A DNA stretch of 64,000 nucleotides, from NCBI GenBank assembly GCA_041390125.1, contig JAWKQN010000003.1:1-64000 (forward strand), given 5' to 3'. The position numbers were made by a program, and so were the translations under genes. Every line of letters begins with the position of its first letter. Positions within the stretch are counted from its first letter, which is position 1. A model generated the notes under the pieces. The model was not told where the DNA came from and made no database searches. It saw only the letters and a program-made list of their open reading frames with translations. Shown here in pieces: positions 55,264 to 63,390 of this stretch. Origin of the DNA: Gemmatimonadota bacterium (GTDB lineage: Bacteria; Gemmatimonadota; Gemmatimonadetes; Longimicrobiales; Gaopeijiaceae).

Positions 55264-56366
55264 GGCCTCGGCTCCGGGTCCACGGCGTACCGCTCGCGTG
55301 CGGCGCCCGCCAGCGCGCGGAAGGCGTCCCGGAGATCGGGCGGGTCCACGACCCGCGCGTCCCCCGCCAGGCTCAGCACCCAGCGCAGGAACGGGTCGCG
55401 GCGATGGACGTCGAAGCGGCGCAGCTCACCCCCGTCCTCCAGCCCGTCCACCCGCGTGCCGTGGCCGTTGCGTTCGGCCCAGACCGAGCGTGGGAAGCGG
55501 AACGCGACGGTCGCGCTCACCGAGCCCTCCGGATCGTCGCCGAGCTCCCAGGCGCTGCGTCCCGCGAAGGTGCCGAGGTCGAAGTCGGCCGGGATGTCGT
55601 AGGCCTCTGCCTTCGCCTCCACCACGACCTCGGTCATCCGGCCGACCCGGAACATCCGCAACGCCTCGCGCTCCTCCGCCCACCCCACCAGGTACCAGCG
55701 CCCGTGCTGGAAGACGAGACCGTAGGGACGAGCGCTGCGCTGTGACTCCTCGTCGGAGTGCATGGCGTGGTAGCGGAAGGTCACACGGCGGCGCTCCAGG
55801 AGCGCGTCCGAAAGGGCGCGCAGCGTGTCGGCGATCCCCTCGGCCTCGGGGTCGGGCGCGTAGAGGACCGGTGCCTCGACGTCGGGCAGGGGATCGAGAT
55901 CGAACGCCAGCTTCCGGTACGCCGACCGTGCCTCGGTGGCCAGCGGGAAGCCGGGAAGCTCGGCGAGGGCGCCCAGCCCCTCGAGCGCGGCCGCCACCTC
56001 GGACTCCTCCACGGTGAACTCGGTGGACGCCGGTGCTGCGGGCCCCGCCGCGCCCGCCATCTCGCCCACGAGGCGCAGGTACGGGAGATGGAAGTCGCGC
56101 GTGGCCAGCCGGTAGCCCTGGGTCGGCTCGGCCTGGTTGACGGAATAGGAGACCGTGTCGATGGGGATGCCCGCTGCGCGCAGCTCGCTCTTGTCGCGCT
56201 CGAAGGCGCGGCGCACCGACTCCTGCGTGCGCGGGTCTGCCTCGAGGCCGCGGGTGTAGGCCGGCACCGCCTGCCAGATCTGGTCCACCGTGACGGGGAA
56301 GTGACGGGCGGCGAGGAAGGAGATCAGGTCCAGCCAGCGCTGGAGCTTGGAGATGCGGTCGGGCAT
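55260..56366 (-). CDS. WYL domain transcriptional regulator (PafB-like)
   Basis: A 368-residue regulator, first gene of the WYL pair. It opens MPDRISKLQRWLDLISFLAARHFPVTVDQIW, the usual PafB-type winged-helix start (shown in part), with RRAFERDKSELRAAGIPI as the second recognition part. The WYL domain lies at about 195-245 (ARPYGLVFQHGRWYLVGWAEEREALRMFRVGRM, in parts) and a WCX domain follows. The overlap with the downstream PafC-like gene indicates co-translation and probably a heterodimer. Promoter is expected in 56367-56410. Confidence 0.9.
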   Translation of the reverse strand: MPDRISKLQRWLDLISFLAARHFPVTVDQIWQAVPAYTRGLEADPRTQESVRRAFERDKSELRAAGIPIDTVSYSVNQAEPTQGYRLATRDFHLPYLRLVGEMAGAAGPAAPASTEFTVEESEVAAALEGLGALAELPGFPLATEARSAYRKLAFDLDPLPDVEAPVLYAPDPEAEGIADTLRALSDALLERRRVTFRYHAMHSDEESQRSARPYGLVFQHGRWYLVGWAEEREALRMFRVGRMTEVVVEAKAEAYDIPADFDLGTFAGRSAWELGDDPEGSVSATVAFRFPRSVWAERNGHGTRVDGLEDGGELRRFDVHRRDPFLRWVLSLAGDARVVDPPDLRDAFRALAGAARERYAVDPEPRP

Positions 56367-56471
56367 GTCGGCAACCTGGCGAACGGACGCGAGAGCAGCA
56401 AACTAGCGGCGGTCGGTGACGGTGGTCGTGGCGGTGACGGTGACGGGGCGGGTCACGGACCGGCGCGGACG

Positions 56472-56510
56472 CGGACCCAGCGCCGCCCGGACCCAGCGCC
56501 GCGCGGACCC
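56472..56510. repeat. Short 16-bp tandem repeat
   Basis: About 2.4 copies of a 16-base unit CGGACCCAGCGCCGCS between the WYL operon and the M19-like gene. Too short for a CRISPR or origin; probably slippage in a GC-rich spacer. Confidence 0.6.
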
Positions 56511-56535
56511 GCCTCGGGAGCCGCTGCGCGCGCGC

Positions 56536-57606
56536 CTACCCGATCACGTCCCGGTAGAGCCGATACACGTTGCCTCCCATGATGCCTTCCACCTGATCCT
56601 CGGAGTACCCGCGGTCGACCAGCCCGTCCCAGACGACCTCCATGCGGCGCGGCCCGTTCAGCTCGTCGATGAAGTACGGGAGCTCGCTGGTCTGCACCTG
56701 GCTGCCTTCTTCGGCGCGCAGCTCCGCCTCGTACTCCGGTGTCATGACGATCACGCGGTGATCGCGGTCGGAGCCGATGCACACGTGCTCGAGGCCCGCC
56801 ACGTCCACCGCGTGGTCGATGTGGTCGAAGAAGGCGTGCAGGTTGTCGCGCTTCTTGGACGTCAGGAAGGGACGCAGCTGGCAGATGCCGACGACGCCCC
56901 CGCGCTCGGCGAGCGCGCGCAGGTTGGCGTCGGTGGTGTTGCGTTCGTGGGGATAGACGGCGTCACAGCCCGTGTGCGAGACGTGGACCGGGACGCGCGA
57001 ATGCGCGATGGCGTCCGCCATGGTGCGCATGTTCGCGTGCGACAGGTCGATCAGCATGCCGGTGCTGTTCATGGTCTCGATCAGGGCCCGCCCGAAGTCG
57101 GTCAGGCCTCCGGGATCGTCGGTGGCCCGGCAGCCCACGCCGGCGCGGTTGCGCTCGTTGTAGGTCAGTTGGCAGCTGCGCAGCCCCAGGCGGTAGAAGG
57201 CTCCCACGCGGTCCAGGTCGTCACCGAACTGCTCGGAGTTCTGATAGAGATAGAAGACCGCGAGCCGGCCGCTGCGACGTGCCTCGTCCACATCGGCGAC
57301 GCGGGTCGCCTTCACGAAGAGGTCGGGGTGGCGCGCGAGGTACCGGTCGTAGTCCAGCAGCCCGTCGAGCGCCAGCTCCAGCGCTTCGGCTCCGAGCGGC
57401 TTGGGGTCGCAGAGTGTGACGGTGATGGCGTCGAGGCCGCTCGCGAGCATCTCCCGCACCAGGTCGGGCTCGTAGAGCGTGCGCAGCTCGCCCATGGCGT
57501 CGATGATCAGGGCGCGGGGCTCCGCGTCGGGATGGGGCCGCCCCGGCACCCAGGGCAGGGCGAGGGCTGCACCGGTGGCCCGGCTGAGGAAGGCTCGTCG
57601 CTCCAT
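56536..57606 (-). CDS. M19 (renal dipeptidase)-like protein lacking several metal ligands
   Basis: A 356-residue protein with a twin-arginine type signal (ERRAFLSRATGAALALPW), so probably exported folded. The M19 fold is clear from LTYNERNRAGVG, GLTDFGRALIETMN, DLSH (His190), VSHTG (His211) and IGSDRDH. But the first metal pair, normally DGHxD, reads DAMGE (36-40), and the usual bridging Glu of the IEGG segment is replaced in YQNSE (about 121-125). Only the two distal His ligands remain. I recall a branch of M19 with this QNS segment, so it is probably a subgroup with altered metal use rather than a random defect. Start is the ATG before the Tat motif. Confidence 0.82.
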   Translation of the reverse strand: MERRAFLSRATGAALALPWVPGRPHPDAEPRALIIDAMGELRTLYEPDLVREMLASGLDAITVTLCDPKPLGAEALELALDGLLDYDRYLARHPDLFVKATRVADVDEARRSGRLAVFYLYQNSEQFGDDLDRVGAFYRLGLRSCQLTYNERNRAGVGCRATDDPGGLTDFGRALIETMNSTGMLIDLSHANMRTMADAIAHSRVPVHVSHTGCDAVYPHERNTTDANLRALAERGGVVGICQLRPFLTSKKRDNLHAFFDHIDHAVDVAGLEHVCIGSDRDHRVIVMTPEYEAELRAEEGSQVQTSELPYFIDELNGPRRMEVVWDGLVDRGYSEDQVEGIMGGNVYRLYRDVIG

Positions 57607-57820
57607 GGCGCTCTCCGCTGGGGACGGGGCAGGGTAGGGAGCGGGACGGGTCGCACGCAACGGTGACGCGGCGGATGCGTGGTCGGGGCACGGAGGTCGC
57701 GGAGCGCATCGTGCGGAAGGCCCGGACCCGGCCAGGGCAGGCGCTGCGCGCCCTCGACGGACCGTCGCAGGGCACGGAATCTGCTCTGGATCTCCTTCGC
57801 CCGCTTCCCCCGGAGGATCC

Positions 57821-58054
57821 ATGCGTATCCTGCTCGCTCTCGCCCTCACCGCTGCCCTCCTCGGTGCGGCGTGTCCCGGTTCGGAGGAGACGGCGGCCGT
57901 CGACGAGCCCGCCAGCACCCTGACGCGCCGGCAGAAGGACTCGCTGGTCTCCACGCTCCCGCTCCCCGGCGCGCGCGGCGTGGGAACGGCCTTGCGTGCG
58001 CAGGACGCCGCGGCCGAACGCGCGCGACGGCTCGACGAGGAGTCGGCGCGCTGA
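57821..58054 (+). CDS. Small lipoprotein
   Basis: A 77-residue protein with a lipoprotein signal (LLALALTAALLGAACPG, Cys18). The mature part is short and charged: TRRQKDSLVSTLPLPGARG and ALRAQDAAAERARRL. CGGAGG lies four bases before the ATG, which makes it a credible gene despite its size. Function unknown. It is divergent from the M19-like gene (214-base gap), with a small membrane protein downstream. Confidence 0.72.
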   Translation: MRILLALALTAALLGAACPGSEETAAVDEPASTLTRRQKDSLVSTLPLPGARGVGTALRAQDAAAERARRLDEESAR

Positions 58055-58172
58055 CGCCCCTCCACCCGGAGGCAGCGCGGACGGTGTCGCGGAGCCGTGC
58101 CCGCGCCCCGTCCTGACCGGACGCGCCCGACTCCTGCGCCTCTCCTGGGACCCCACTTCCCGCGAGGCGCCC

Positions 58173-58595
58173 ATGCTGATCGAGCACCCCATCCAGGTTC
58201 GCATCCTCGCCGAGGACGTGCGTCCGTGGCGGAAGGGCTTCAAGGGCACGGTGGCGTTGGCGCTCACCGCGCTGTCGCCCGAGGAGAACCTGGCCTTCCA
58301 GACGCGACTCAACCGTCTGTTCGGTGCCTGTGGCTGCCGGACCGGAGCCGTGGGATCGCTGGCCGCGCTCGCCCTGGTCGTCATCGGCGCCGTGTCCGGA
58401 TCGGACCTGGGCACCGCGGCGACCGTGGGCATGGGGTCCGTGGCCTTCCTGGCCGGCGGCGCCCTGGGCAAGGGCGTGGGGCTGGTCCACGCCCACCTCC
58501 AGCTGCGCCGGACGCTGGCGGAGCTCTACGGACGGGTGACGCCGCGCCGACCCGGGCGGGAGTCCCGCATGCCGTTGGTCCTGGTCCCCGAGTAG
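58173..58595 (+). CDS. Small membrane protein of unknown function
   Basis: A 140-residue protein. An amphipathic N-terminal part (1-50) precedes two membrane helices (about 57-76 and 79-98), with a CGC motif at 53-55 just before the first and a basic C-terminus. No family is recognised. It lies 118 bases after the small lipoprotein on the same strand. The upstream GCGAGG may serve as ribosome binding site. Confidence 0.55.
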   Translation: MLIEHPIQVRILAEDVRPWRKGFKGTVALALTALSPEENLAFQTRLNRLFGACGCRTGAVGSLAALALVVIGAVSGSDLGTAATVGMGSVAFLAGGALGKGVGLVHAHLQLRRTLAELYGRVTPRRPGRESRMPLVLVPE

Positions 58596-58666
58596 GTCCC
58601 GGCCTCGGGAACCGCGTCCCGGACGCCACGGCGCCGGCCTGATCGCGACCGCGTGGCCGCGCACGG

Positions 58667-61435
58667 CTACCGGAGCGCGGCCCGCAGCGCGTCCCAGACG
58701 ACGGCGTGCGGGTCCGTCCGCACGGCGGGGCGGCCGGGGCCGGTCTCGCGCTCCACGCCCGCGATGGCGTTCCAGGTCCGTCGCACGTCCCCGGACAGCG
58801 CCTCCGGCGCGGCATCGTCGTCGGCGCAGACCGGCAGCGGCGTCGTCTCCGCGGAATGCAGGGCGAAGATCACGTCGCGCACGGCGAGCCCGTCGACCAC
58901 CGTGCGCGCGTCGGCTCCGGGCCCGCCGCGCGGTGCGCGCGCCAGCGTCACCCGCTCGGGCAGCATCCAGTGGGTCCCCAGACCGCCTTCCACCCGGAGC
59001 ACCGGAGGCATCTCCAGGTAGTGCAGCCGCACCGCCTCTTCCGGGTCCTCCGCCCCCAACGCGCCGTAGAGGCGCCGGATCTCCGTGACCAGCTCCTGCA
59101 TCAATTGACTCGCGAACTGCGCCGGAGCGCCGAAGCGGCTGCCCAGCCCGCGGTCCTGGTTGTAGTTGAGCGACCCGGCGGAGGCCTCCGCCACGACGAT
59201 CTCGAGCGGCGGCAGGGTGCGGCCGACCGGCGAGGGGTCCGCCAGCTCGCGGGTGAGCGCATCGCGCAACGCCAACAGCAGGGAGATCACGCCGCGATTG
59301 TCGGTGGCACCGCCGTCGGTCACCCAGAAGCGTTCCCGGGTCGTCCAGGAGTCGACGGGCGCGTTGGGAAAGAAAGGCGGGAAGTTGGCGGCCAGGCCGG
59401 CGGCGCCGGCGAGCGGCACCGCGCCGTCGGCGAAGACGACATAGTCCAGCGCGTGGCCGGGGACGGCGGACGTCCGACCGGGAAACGCGGATGCGGGCGT
59501 CAGGTTCGTGAAGATCAAGCGACCGCCGGCCAGGCTGGACGTCGTCTCCCGCTCACGCAGCTCCGCGCAGGGCGGGAAGCCATCGGGATCCGTGAACGTA
59601 CACACGGAGGCCGTGTCCTCTCCCGCGATGCGCAGGCTACCCGCCAACGCGGTGTTCAGGATGAAGGCCTGATCGGTGGGCAGGTCCGCCACCCGCGGGC
59701 GCGGACCCTGGAACCGACGTCCGAAGCTCTCGGCCAGGAGCTGCCCCAGGCGGGTCCCCGCCAGGATCCGCCATTCGGGCGCGCCCTCCAGCACGTCCTC
59801 GATGAACGGGTCATCCATCGTGCAACGGAATCGGGCCCAGGCGGAGTCCACGCCCGCGTCCAGGGCCTCCCGATGCGCCAGGTAGTACGCGAGCGCGGCA
59901 CCACCCCCGGAGACCCCGGACAGCAGCACCACCTGGTCCAGCGCCTCCTCCCGGTGCAGGCCCTCCAGCAGGGACGTCGCGTAGAGCGCCGCCCGTGTCC
60001 CCCCACCCGACAGGGCCAGGAGCACACGGGGCGCGTCTCCGCGCGCGGGATCCCGGAACAGCAGCTCCCGCAGATCGACCGGACCTTCCGCGGTCCGGTC
60101 CGCCTGCACGACCGACGACTGCACGCCGCGTGAGAGCCACAGAGCGCCGACCACGGCCATGCCGATCAGCAGCAGGTTGGTGACGGTGAAGTACGTGCGC
60201 ATGCGGGAGCGCAGCGCGGTGAGCGCATCGGGAGCGGCCCGACCCAGTCGGTCGAACAGGTCACCGCGCTCGTAGAACTGGAAGGGCGTGCGTCCGGAGG
60301 GGAGTGCCGGGCCCAGGACCACGTAGCGCGCGCCGCCGTGGATCTGCAGCACGCGCTCGCCGTCCGGCACGCGGGTCGGCGTGGGCCCGGTGAAGGGGTA
60401 GGGAACCCGTCCGACGGGGCCGCGGACGTCGGGATCGCGCAGCAGCCGGAGCAGGCGTGCGCAGAGCAGCCAGTTCAGCCAGTACTCGTAGAACCAGAAG
60501 AAGGCGTAGGCCGCCAGCAGGAACAGCGCGAGCGTGGAGCGGCGGCTGGACTCCAACACGTCCGCCACGTAGTGCACCCCTACGAAGCGTGCCACCGCCA
60601 GCGTGATCAGGGCGAGCGTCACCACGAGCTGGCCGCCCCGGAACAGGACGCGGTCCAGCAGCGACACCATCGCGTCCAGGCGAGGATGGACCGTGGCGAG
60701 GGCCAGGAAGAGCTGGGACAGCAGGAGCGCCAGGAGCCCCACCGTGCGCGGGTCCTGTCCGCGATGGAACACGACCAGCGCCAGCGAGGGCAGGAAGAGC
60801 AGCAGGAGGGGTTTCTGCAACGCCGCGTTGATCTGCCCCCGCAGGACCTCCAGCCATCCGATCTCCGGGTAGACCGGCATCGCGAACAGCTCCGTGTCCG
60901 TCAGGGCTTCGCGGAACGGTGAGGGTTCGGACGGCGGACGGAACAGCACCCGGGTCAGGCCGAACGCGACCGCGATGGCGGGAAGCAGGGCGAGCGGCGT
61001 GAGCCCCACCACGATGTGCCGGTAGAGCGTCGCGTCCACCGCGCGGGCCTCGGGCCCGGCGAGGATCCAGACGACGGCGCACAGGAGGGCCATCCACAGG
61101 AGATGCCACGCCAGGAGGCCCCGCTCGGACGCGAGGCGGCTTCCGAGCACGAGGAGCCCCACCGCCAGGCCGTACAGGGCATATGCGCCCGCGCCCCGTT
61201 CCCCCAGCCCGGGGCCGAAGACGACGAACAGCCCGAGCAAGGCGGGGAGGAGGAGCACGACGAACGGGTGCCCTTTGGGACCCAGGACGGACTCGGCCGG
61301 CCCGCCGTAGGTGCGGTTCAGCCGGAAGTCGGAGAGACGCCAGCGGCGGTCGATCGCGACCGGGAGGCAGATGAGCAAGCGCGCGAGCGCGCTGCGGTGC
61401 GCGTTCTTGGTCTGACAGTCCTGCCAATCGTACAT
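58667..61435 (-). CDS. Membrane-anchored patatin-like phospholipase
   Basis: A 922-residue protein. The first about 430 residues hold eight or more membrane helices (VVLLLPALLGLFVVFG, ALYGLAVGLLVLGS, LLWMALLCAVVWILAG and others). The patatin-like domain follows: oxyanion SGGGTRA (about 475), GVSGG nucleophile elbow with Ser near 508, and the catalytic Asp in DGGATDNRG near 700. The Ser/Asp dyad is complete, so lipid acyl hydrolase activity is likely. Fusion of a patatin domain to a large N-terminal membrane region is uncommon and would place the enzyme at the membrane, probably on the cytoplasmic side. Convergent with the small membrane protein gene. Confidence 0.88.
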   Translation of the reverse strand: MYDWQDCQTKNAHRSALARLLICLPVAIDRRWRLSDFRLNRTYGGPAESVLGPKGHPFVVLLLPALLGLFVVFGPGLGERGAGAYALYGLAVGLLVLGSRLASERGLLAWHLLWMALLCAVVWILAGPEARAVDATLYRHIVVGLTPLALLPAIAVAFGLTRVLFRPPSEPSPFREALTDTELFAMPVYPEIGWLEVLRGQINAALQKPLLLLFLPSLALVVFHRGQDPRTVGLLALLLSQLFLALATVHPRLDAMVSLLDRVLFRGGQLVVTLALITLAVARFVGVHYVADVLESSRRSTLALFLLAAYAFFWFYEYWLNWLLCARLLRLLRDPDVRGPVGRVPYPFTGPTPTRVPDGERVLQIHGGARYVVLGPALPSGRTPFQFYERGDLFDRLGRAAPDALTALRSRMRTYFTVTNLLLIGMAVVGALWLSRGVQSSVVQADRTAEGPVDLRELLFRDPARGDAPRVLLALSGGGTRAALYATSLLEGLHREEALDQVVLLSGVSGGGAALAYYLAHREALDAGVDSAWARFRCTMDDPFIEDVLEGAPEWRILAGTRLGQLLAESFGRRFQGPRPRVADLPTDQAFILNTALAGSLRIAGEDTASVCTFTDPDGFPPCAELRERETTSSLAGGRLIFTNLTPASAFPGRTSAVPGHALDYVVFADGAVPLAGAAGLAANFPPFFPNAPVDSWTTRERFWVTDGGATDNRGVISLLLALRDALTRELADPSPVGRTLPPLEIVVAEASAGSLNYNQDRGLGSRFGAPAQFASQLMQELVTEIRRLYGALGAEDPEEAVRLHYLEMPPVLRVEGGLGTHWMLPERVTLARAPRGGPGADARTVVDGLAVRDVIFALHSAETTPLPVCADDDAAPEALSGDVRRTWNAIAGVERETGPGRPAVRTDPHAVVWDALRAALR

Positions 61436-61459
61436 GCCGGGCGCCTGCGTGCCTGCGGG

Positions 61460-63301
61460 TCAGTGGACCACGAGCGTGAAGGTACGCCGGGCCGGCGCCA
61501 CGCAGCAGCCCACGAAGTCCCAGGCCTCCAGCTCGAACGTCCAGCTTCCCGCAGTGACCGGTGTGCCCGCGAGCACCACGGGCAGGCCCTGGAGGGACAG
61601 CCCCGGGGGCAGGGGGCCACTCGACGGCGTCAGCGTGAAGGCGTGCACCGGATCCACACGGGGGTCCCCGCCCACGGCGTCCAACGCCACGTGATACGGC
61701 ACGCCCACGACCCCGTTCGGGAGGGAGTCGTTGAGGATCGTGATCGGCGTGCCGGTCGTAGCGGAGTCGACGCCCGTCCGGACGGTTCCACGGGCGTAGG
61801 TCAGCACCCATTCGAACCAATAGCGGCTGGAGGGTTCCAGGCCGCCGAGCTCGTGCTGGAACGCCGGCTGACTGCCCCCGGCAAACCCGCCGTAGCCGGC
61901 TCCGAAGGGGTACACCGTGCCGAGCGCGGGCGTGGGCCCGTACTCGAGACGGAGATCGAACATCCCGATGTTGCCGCCGACCTCGTCTCCGTGGAGTTCC
62001 ACGAAGAAGCTGGTCGCGGTGATGGGGCTGTTCGAGGGGGGTCCCCACGTACGGCCGCTGAAGGTGCCGCCCAGCACCGTCACGGCGACGGAGGCCGTAT
62101 CCGCCAGCCCGCCCGGATCGGTGGCCACCACCTCGATCGAATACGAGCCCGCCTCGTGCTCCTGCGGAGTCCAGGTCACGTCCGTTCCCGTGCCCAGGAC
62201 ACCGCCGAGCGGAGGATAGCCGCGCCAGCGCCATTCGATCTGCGCGCCGGCCAGAGGTCCGGTCTCCGGATCCAGCGCGTCCGCGCGCAGCCGGATCGGC
62301 GTGCCCACCGCGAAGGTCTCGTTCACGCCAGGCTGGAGGATCCGCACCGTGGGAGGCGCGGGGGGCGGGGGAGGAGGGGGTGCCGCGAGGATCTCGAGCT
62401 GCACGGGCAGATCACGGCCGGTCGCGGCGTCCGGGGCGCCCACGCGCACGACCGCCGTGTACAGGCCCGACGCGAGGCCCGACGTGTGCGCCCGCAGCGC
62501 CAGGGTGGTCGGCGTCCGCGATCCCTCGAGGCGCGCGTCGAGCCAGGGGACGGGAGCCACCGTCTCCACCACCAGCCCCTCGACCACCGCGTCGGGAAGG
62601 GTCGCGACGAGCACGTCGGCGGCGAGGGTGTCCGTGGAGCCGTCGGCCGTCTGCCACGTGATGGCTCCGGGGTGCAGCACGAGTGCCGGGCGCGGCTGCA
62701 CCGCCACTGCGGTCGCGGCGCTCCATCGGCCCGGGCGTCCTGCGCTCGTGCGGCCTCGCACCCGTACGCGCCACGAGCCGCTCGAGTCGAAGGCCAGCGT
62801 CGCGGAGGGTCCGCTCACGGAGGAGGACCGCCCGTCGGCGAAGAGGCTGTCCCGACCCCAGACCCAGTCGTAGGTCCCGGCACCGGGGAGCGGGGGCACC
62901 GTGAACGAGGCCGAGCCCCCTTCCGTGGGCACGTCGGACGGGGTCGGTGCAGCCGGCACGAACGACGTCAGCACGAGCGTCACGTCGGTGGGGATGCCCG
63001 CCCCGACATCGACGTCGGTGCTGCCCAGCGCCCACACGGCGTCGTCCGCGTCCCAGGCCTCGGCGTGCACGGCGTAGCGTCCCGGTCGCAGCCCCGGCAC
63101 CGTCGTGGCGGTGGCGCCGTCGAGCGGTCGCGTCCGGTCGGAAGGCCCCCGCAGCACCAGCTCCCCGCGGTCGGGCGCGATCGCACCGGTCTCGGCGGCC
63201 AGGCGGACGAGCAACGTCCCCGTGTCGGGGGCGGTGCTTCCACGGTCGCATGCGCCCAGCGTGGAGACGATCAGCGCCGCGGGGAGGGATCTGGAGCGCA
63301 T
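61460..63301 (-). CDS. Lipoprotein with Ig-like and BACON-like domains
   Basis: A 613-residue predicted lipoprotein (lipobox STLGAC, Cys at about residue 18). It has an early PEGA/CarboxypepD-like module (TTVPGLRPGRYAVHAEAWD), a fibronectin/Ig-type domain, one BACON-like unit (VPWLDARLEGSRTPTTLALRA ... GLYTAVVRVGAPD, shown in part) matching the repeats of the 7179-9134 lipoprotein, a Pro-rich linker, a PKD/cadherin-like domain (RLRADALDPETGPLAGAQIEWRW, in part), and a C-terminal putative-Ig module (LPPGLSLQG). No catalytic residues are seen. Probably a surface binding protein. Start at ATG 63301. Confidence 0.75.
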   Translation of the reverse strand: MRSRSLPAALIVSTLGACDRGSTAPDTGTLLVRLAAETGAIAPDRGELVLRGPSDRTRPLDGATATTVPGLRPGRYAVHAEAWDADDAVWALGSTDVDVGAGIPTDVTLVLTSFVPAAPTPSDVPTEGGSASFTVPPLPGAGTYDWVWGRDSLFADGRSSSVSGPSATLAFDSSGSWRVRVRGRTSAGRPGRWSAATAVAVQPRPALVLHPGAITWQTADGSTDTLAADVLVATLPDAVVEGLVVETVAPVPWLDARLEGSRTPTTLALRAHTSGLASGLYTAVVRVGAPDAATGRDLPVQLEILAAPPPPPPPAPPTVRILQPGVNETFAVGTPIRLRADALDPETGPLAGAQIEWRWRGYPPLGGVLGTGTDVTWTPQEHEAGSYSIEVVATDPGGLADTASVAVTVLGGTFSGRTWGPPSNSPITATSFFVELHGDEVGGNIGMFDLRLEYGPTPALGTVYPFGAGYGGFAGGSQPAFQHELGGLEPSSRYWFEWVLTYARGTVRTGVDSATTGTPITILNDSLPNGVVGVPYHVALDAVGGDPRVDPVHAFTLTPSSGPLPPGLSLQGLPVVLAGTPVTAGSWTFELEAWDFVGCCVAPARRTFTLVVH

Positions 63302-63390
63302 GGACGTGTCCGGGGCCGGAGGAGTGCCAGACGAGAAGGCCTGCCTCAGTCTAACGCCTCCGTGCGACGGCGCCCGCGCGTCGCGAGGGT

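Noticed and set aside
56410..56520. Repeated GGTGACGG and CGGACCCAGC elements suggesting a CRISPR or iteron array
   Set aside because: Units are 16 bases or less, without spacers, and cover about 100 bases only.
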